Assembly: GCA_013298335.1 (NCBI GenBank)
Contig: JAAFHI010000266.1
Span: 1 to 5,714 of the forward strand
Reading direction: 5' to 3'
Source: Actinomycetota bacterium
GTDB taxonomy: Bacteria > Acidobacteriota > Blastocatellia > Chloracidobacteriales > Chloracidobacteriaceae
DNA length: 5,714 bases
Below, piece after piece: positions 5,386 through 5,714 of the stretch (position 1 is the first letter of the stretch; every line of letters starts with the position of its first letter). Below the pieces are notes generated by a model, which was not told the DNA's origin, searched no databases, and saw nothing but the letters and a program-made list of their open reading frames with translations. Both the position numbers and the translations under genes were made by a program.

Positions 5386-5714
5386 TTAGGCGTCAACCCC
5401 CAACTTGATCCACCGGGCGAACCCTCCGAAATCAGGATCGACCGCGCGTTCCTGAACCTGATTCGCCATCCCGCTCAATTCGTAGGAACCGAAATCTTCC
5501 GAAATCACCTGAATCGACGACGCCGGGTCAAGCGACAGGCTGTACACCTGAAGGCCCTCGCGGGTGTCGTCGTCGTTGCCCTTGTTGACCCCTTCGAAGA
5601 ATACTTCGAAGTTGCGCCCAACGAGCGTTTGCGCCGCCACAACGTCGTAATCAAGCGACGTGTAATTGATCTTCAGCGGCCCGATGGTGCCGCCGGGCAA
5701 GGCCGCAATGATGG
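5386..5714 (-). CDS. Major tail tube protein, C-terminal 108 residues (partial)
   Basis: The gene enters from the high-coordinate edge and ends at TAA 5388-5386. The frame is open to the edge, so the true start lies outside; the TTG at 5700 is only an internal codon. The visible part is beta-rich: GPLKINYTSLDYDVVAAQTL, then a strand with GRNFEVFFEGVN, an acidic turn (KGNDDDTRE), then a segment with LDPASSIQVISEDFG and SYELSGMANQ, ending GGFARWIKLGVDA. The pattern 'G.l.i.y...d..v', '(F/L)EV.FEG.N' and 'p.s.i..is.dfg..el.G.' is what I expect of the C-terminal half of siphovirus tail tube proteins, whose hexameric rings stack into the tube around the tape measure. Its position just upstream of the frameshifting chaperone is the canonical place. 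A minor structural protein cannot be fully excluded without the N-terminus. No sheath gene is visible, but the window could not show one further upstream. Confidence 0.8.
   Translation of the reverse strand, partial: IIAALPGGTIGPLKINYTSLDYDVVAAQTLVGRNFEVFFEGVNKGNDDDTREGLQVYSLSLDPASSIQVISEDFGSYELSGMANQVQERAVDPDFGGFARWIKLGVDA

Noticed and set aside
1..5714. Defence system, morons, CRISPR array, tRNA or insertion sequence hidden in the module
   Set aside because: Every stretch is covered by tail structural genes on one strand, with no regular repeats, inverted terminal repeats, cloverleaf-like segments or foreign-looking inserts.

Overview
The window is a slice of the tail module of a tailed bacteriophage or prophage, most likely with a long non-contractile (siphovirus-like) tail. 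All real genes lie on the minus strand, so transcription runs from high to low coordinates. The gene order is classical for tail operons: the 3' end of a major tail tube protein gene (5386-5714), a tail assembly chaperone with a frameshifted extension (4922-5359, extended to 4689), a 1138-residue tape measure protein (1328-4744), a 400-residue minor tail protein (129-1331), and the first 42 codons of a probable tail-tip/hub protein (1-126). Coding density is nearly complete. The only untranslated gap is the 26 bases between the tube gene and the chaperone gene, and there is no room for internal promoters, terminators or RNA genes.

The most informative signal is a programmed -1 ribosomal frameshift in the chaperone gene. 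A canonical T_TTT_TTC heptamer sits in the correct phase at 5033-5027. It has an internal Shine-Dalgarno-like AAGGTGA seven bases upstream and a GC-rich stem-loop 14 bases downstream. The -1 frame is open through the normal stop and runs to 4689, past the tape measure start codon. This predicts a 145-residue short form and a 223-residue long form, as for the G and G-T proteins of phage lambda. These two forms would coat the tape measure protein during tail assembly, before tube subunits polymerise around it.

The tape measure protein has the expected features: a low-complexity helical N-terminus, two hydrophobic blocks, a charged flexible linker, a long coiled-coil section with an internal repeat of 51-residue period, and a glycine-rich C-terminus with a conserved-looking GGLVPG...LTPGEYVV motif. 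Genes are joined by overlap or near-contact (56 bases, then a 4-base GTGA, then a 2-base gap), which suggests translational coupling.

The host cannot be named from the sequence. Base composition is moderate to slightly GC-rich, GTG starts are used, and the hub-type and minor tail families resemble those in phages of Gram-negative bacteria, which is a weak hint towards a proteobacterial host. I found no cargo, defence or mobile-element genes, and no undescribed system beyond the recoding signal.
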